This document shows positions 62,508 to 64,000 of a stretch of DNA of 64,000 nucleotides, in pieces. The notes below the pieces were generated by a model, which worked only from the letters and a program-made list of their open reading frames with translations, was not told the origin of the DNA and ran no database searches. Where the stretch lies: assembly GCF_011074795.1 (NCBI RefSeq), contig NZ_JAAMPF010000008.1, positions 124,001 to 188,000 on the forward strand, given 5' to 3'. The translations under genes were made by a program, and so were the position numbers. This DNA is from Marinobacter salicampi (GTDB taxonomy: Bacteria; Pseudomonadota; Gammaproteobacteria; Pseudomonadales; Oleiphilaceae). Each line of letters starts with the position of its first letter. The first letter of the stretch is position 1.

Positions 62508-63974
62508 ATGACTGAAGAACAGAAAACACAGCAAGATAGCCAACGACATACGGTTGAAAAGATTGGTGGCACCTCGATGTCGAATTACGAGGCTGTTCGC
62601 GACAACATCGTTCTTGCCAACCGCAACAAAAACGAACTCTACAACCGCATTTTTGTGGTGTCCGCCTATGGCGGCGTTACCGATGAGCTCCTGGAGCACA
62701 AGAAGACCGGTGAACCGGGGGTCTATGCGCTCTTTGCCGATGCCGAATCAGACTGGGCCTGGGGCGATGACCTGACCAAGCTGGTCAAGTTCCTCACCGA
62801 CCTGAATGCGGAGCTGTTCGATGACCATATGCTGAGGCAGCAGGCCGACCAGTTCATTATGGACCGGGTCGAAGGTGTTCGCGGCTGTCTGATTGATCTG
62901 CAGCGTCTGTGCTCCTATGGCCAGTTCCAGCTCGAAGAGCACCTGCTGACTGTCCGGGAAATGCTGGCCGGCATCGGCGAGGCCCATAGCGCCTTCAACA
63001 CCTCCCTGAAATTGCAACACGAAGGCGTCAACGCGCGATTTGTTGATCTGACCGGCTGGCGTGACAACGAGCTCCTGCCCCTGGATGAGAAGCTGAAGAA
63101 GGCGTTTGATCCCATTGACCTGACCCGTGAGATGCCCATTGTCACCGGTTACGCCCAGTGCAAGGAAGGGCTCATGCGGACCTTCGATCGTGGCTACAGC
63201 GAGATGACGTTCAGCCGTATAGCCGTTATCACCAACGCTGCCGAAGCGGTGATCCACAAGGAATACCACCTGAGCTCGGCCGATCCGAACATTGTCGGCG
63301 AAGACAAGGTGGTGCCGCTCGGACGTACCAACTATGACGTCGCCGATCAGCTTGCCAACCTGGGGATGGAGGCGATTCATCCCCGCGCCGCCAAGGGCCT
63401 GCGTCAGAGCGATATTCCGCTACGAGTGAAAAATACGTTTGAGCCGGAACACACCGGCACCCTCATCACCCGTGACTATGTCAGCGAAAAGCCTCAGGTG
63501 GAAATTATCGCGGGTCATAAAGGTGTGTTTGCCATTGAGGTGTTCGACCAGGACATGCAGGGCGAGCCTGGCTATGATCGCCGGATTCTGGATGTGCTGA
63601 CCCGTTTCAAGGTCCGGTTCGTCACCAAGGACACTAACGCCAACACCATCACCCATTATGTGGACAGTACGCTCAAGCATGTGAAAAGGGTTGTGAAGGC
63701 GCTGGAAGAAGAGTTCCCCAATGGCGAGGTGAGTACCCGTAAGGTTGCGCTGGTGTCTGCGATCGGTAGCGACATGCAGGTGCCGGGCATTCTGGCCAAA
63801 ACGGTGCAATCACTGGCGGATGAGGACATCAGCATTCTCGCCATCCATCAATGCCTGCGCCAGGTGGATATGCAGTTCGTGATTGAGGAGTCCCACTATC
63901 GCAAGGCCATTGCGAAACTGCACCAGACTCTGATTGAGCCCCATAATCACGGGTACGCGATCGTCGCAGCCTAG
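62508..63974 (+). CDS. ask: Ectoine-type aspartokinase (Ask_Ect)
   Basis: 488 residues. The aspartokinase start VEKIGGTSMSNYEAV is present after a 14-residue extension, and two ACT domains fill about 335-485. The wording (IFVVSAYGGVTDELLEHK; EMTFSRIAVITNAAEAVIHKEYH) is that of Ask_Ect, the specialised isoenzyme linked to ectoine genes that escapes or has relaxed feedback control by lysine and threonine. It phosphorylates aspartate to feed aspartate semialdehyde into the EctB reaction. It lies 102 bp after ectB; its stop is 26 bp from the window end. Confidence 0.95.
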   Translation: MTEEQKTQQDSQRHTVEKIGGTSMSNYEAVRDNIVLANRNKNELYNRIFVVSAYGGVTDELLEHKKTGEPGVYALFADAESDWAWGDDLTKLVKFLTDLNAELFDDHMLRQQADQFIMDRVEGVRGCLIDLQRLCSYGQFQLEEHLLTVREMLAGIGEAHSAFNTSLKLQHEGVNARFVDLTGWRDNELLPLDEKLKKAFDPIDLTREMPIVTGYAQCKEGLMRTFDRGYSEMTFSRIAVITNAAEAVIHKEYHLSSADPNIVGEDKVVPLGRTNYDVADQLANLGMEAIHPRAAKGLRQSDIPLRVKNTFEPEHTGTLITRDYVSEKPQVEIIAGHKGVFAIEVFDQDMQGEPGYDRRILDVLTRFKVRFVTKDTNANTITHYVDSTLKHVKRVVKALEEEFPNGEVSTRKVALVSAIGSDMQVPGILAKTVQSLADEDISILAIHQCLRQVDMQFVIEESHYRKAIAKLHQTLIEPHNHGYAIVAA

Positions 63975-64000
63975 GCCAGGCTGATCTTTGCTGATCGCGG

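Overview
The window reads as ordinary chromosomal DNA of a marine or halophilic gammaproteobacterium, most likely Marinobacter or a close relative. This is inferred from the moderately high GC content, a dense gene layout, ectoine genes with their dedicated aspartokinase, TRAP transport, a monomeric NADP isocitrate dehydrogenase and an OprI/Lpp-type lipoprotein. I see no phage, insertion sequence, CRISPR array, rRNA operon or origin. One tRNA gene, tRNA-Gly(CCC), is present.

Layout. Positions 1-3483 hold conserved proteins: a truncated DUF2868 protein, a DUF6164-like protein, a lipoprotein esterase, the YbaK deacylase and an anchored protein. Positions 3552-11220 form a ketone-body module: a sigma54 activator with two tandem operators and a -24/-12 promoter in front of dctP-dctQ-dctM, a 3-hydroxybutyrate dehydrogenase and acetoacetyl-CoA synthetase. 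Next come isocitrate dehydrogenase, a sodium symporter, a diguanylate cyclase, MtfA and a serine hydrolase. Positions 21147-25703 encode a 7TM hybrid histidine kinase, a membrane protein and a single-domain response regulator. The 26.0-26.7 kb gap has no convincing protein gene but carries two intrinsic terminators on opposite strands and may encode small RNA. queC-queE (queuosine/7-deazaguanine), an AraC regulator, a hydrolase, an ExeM-like nuclease, a WYL regulator and an MFS carrier follow, then a MarR-DHA2 efflux pair.

At 37.3 kb a yybP-ykoY manganese riboswitch precedes a GDT1-family manganese exporter. Cell-envelope genes follow: two L,D-transpeptidases, NfeD-slipin and the alanine-zipper lipoprotein. 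Then come a COG0523 metallochaperone GTPase, a K+/H+ antiporter, the tRNA, a sterol-desaturase-like enzyme and type II NADH dehydrogenase. Positions 49807-54009 are a complete aapJQMP amino-acid ABC operon with a good sigma54 promoter and an NtrC-like box.

The least explained part is 54565-60321: a DedA/VTT-flavoprotein disulfide reductase fusion, a radical SAM protein with a SPASM-like cysteine tail, a sodium:solute symporter and a calcineurin-like phosphoesterase that has lost key metal ligands. The window ends with ectA, ectB and the ectoine-specific aspartokinase; ectC is missing from its expected place.
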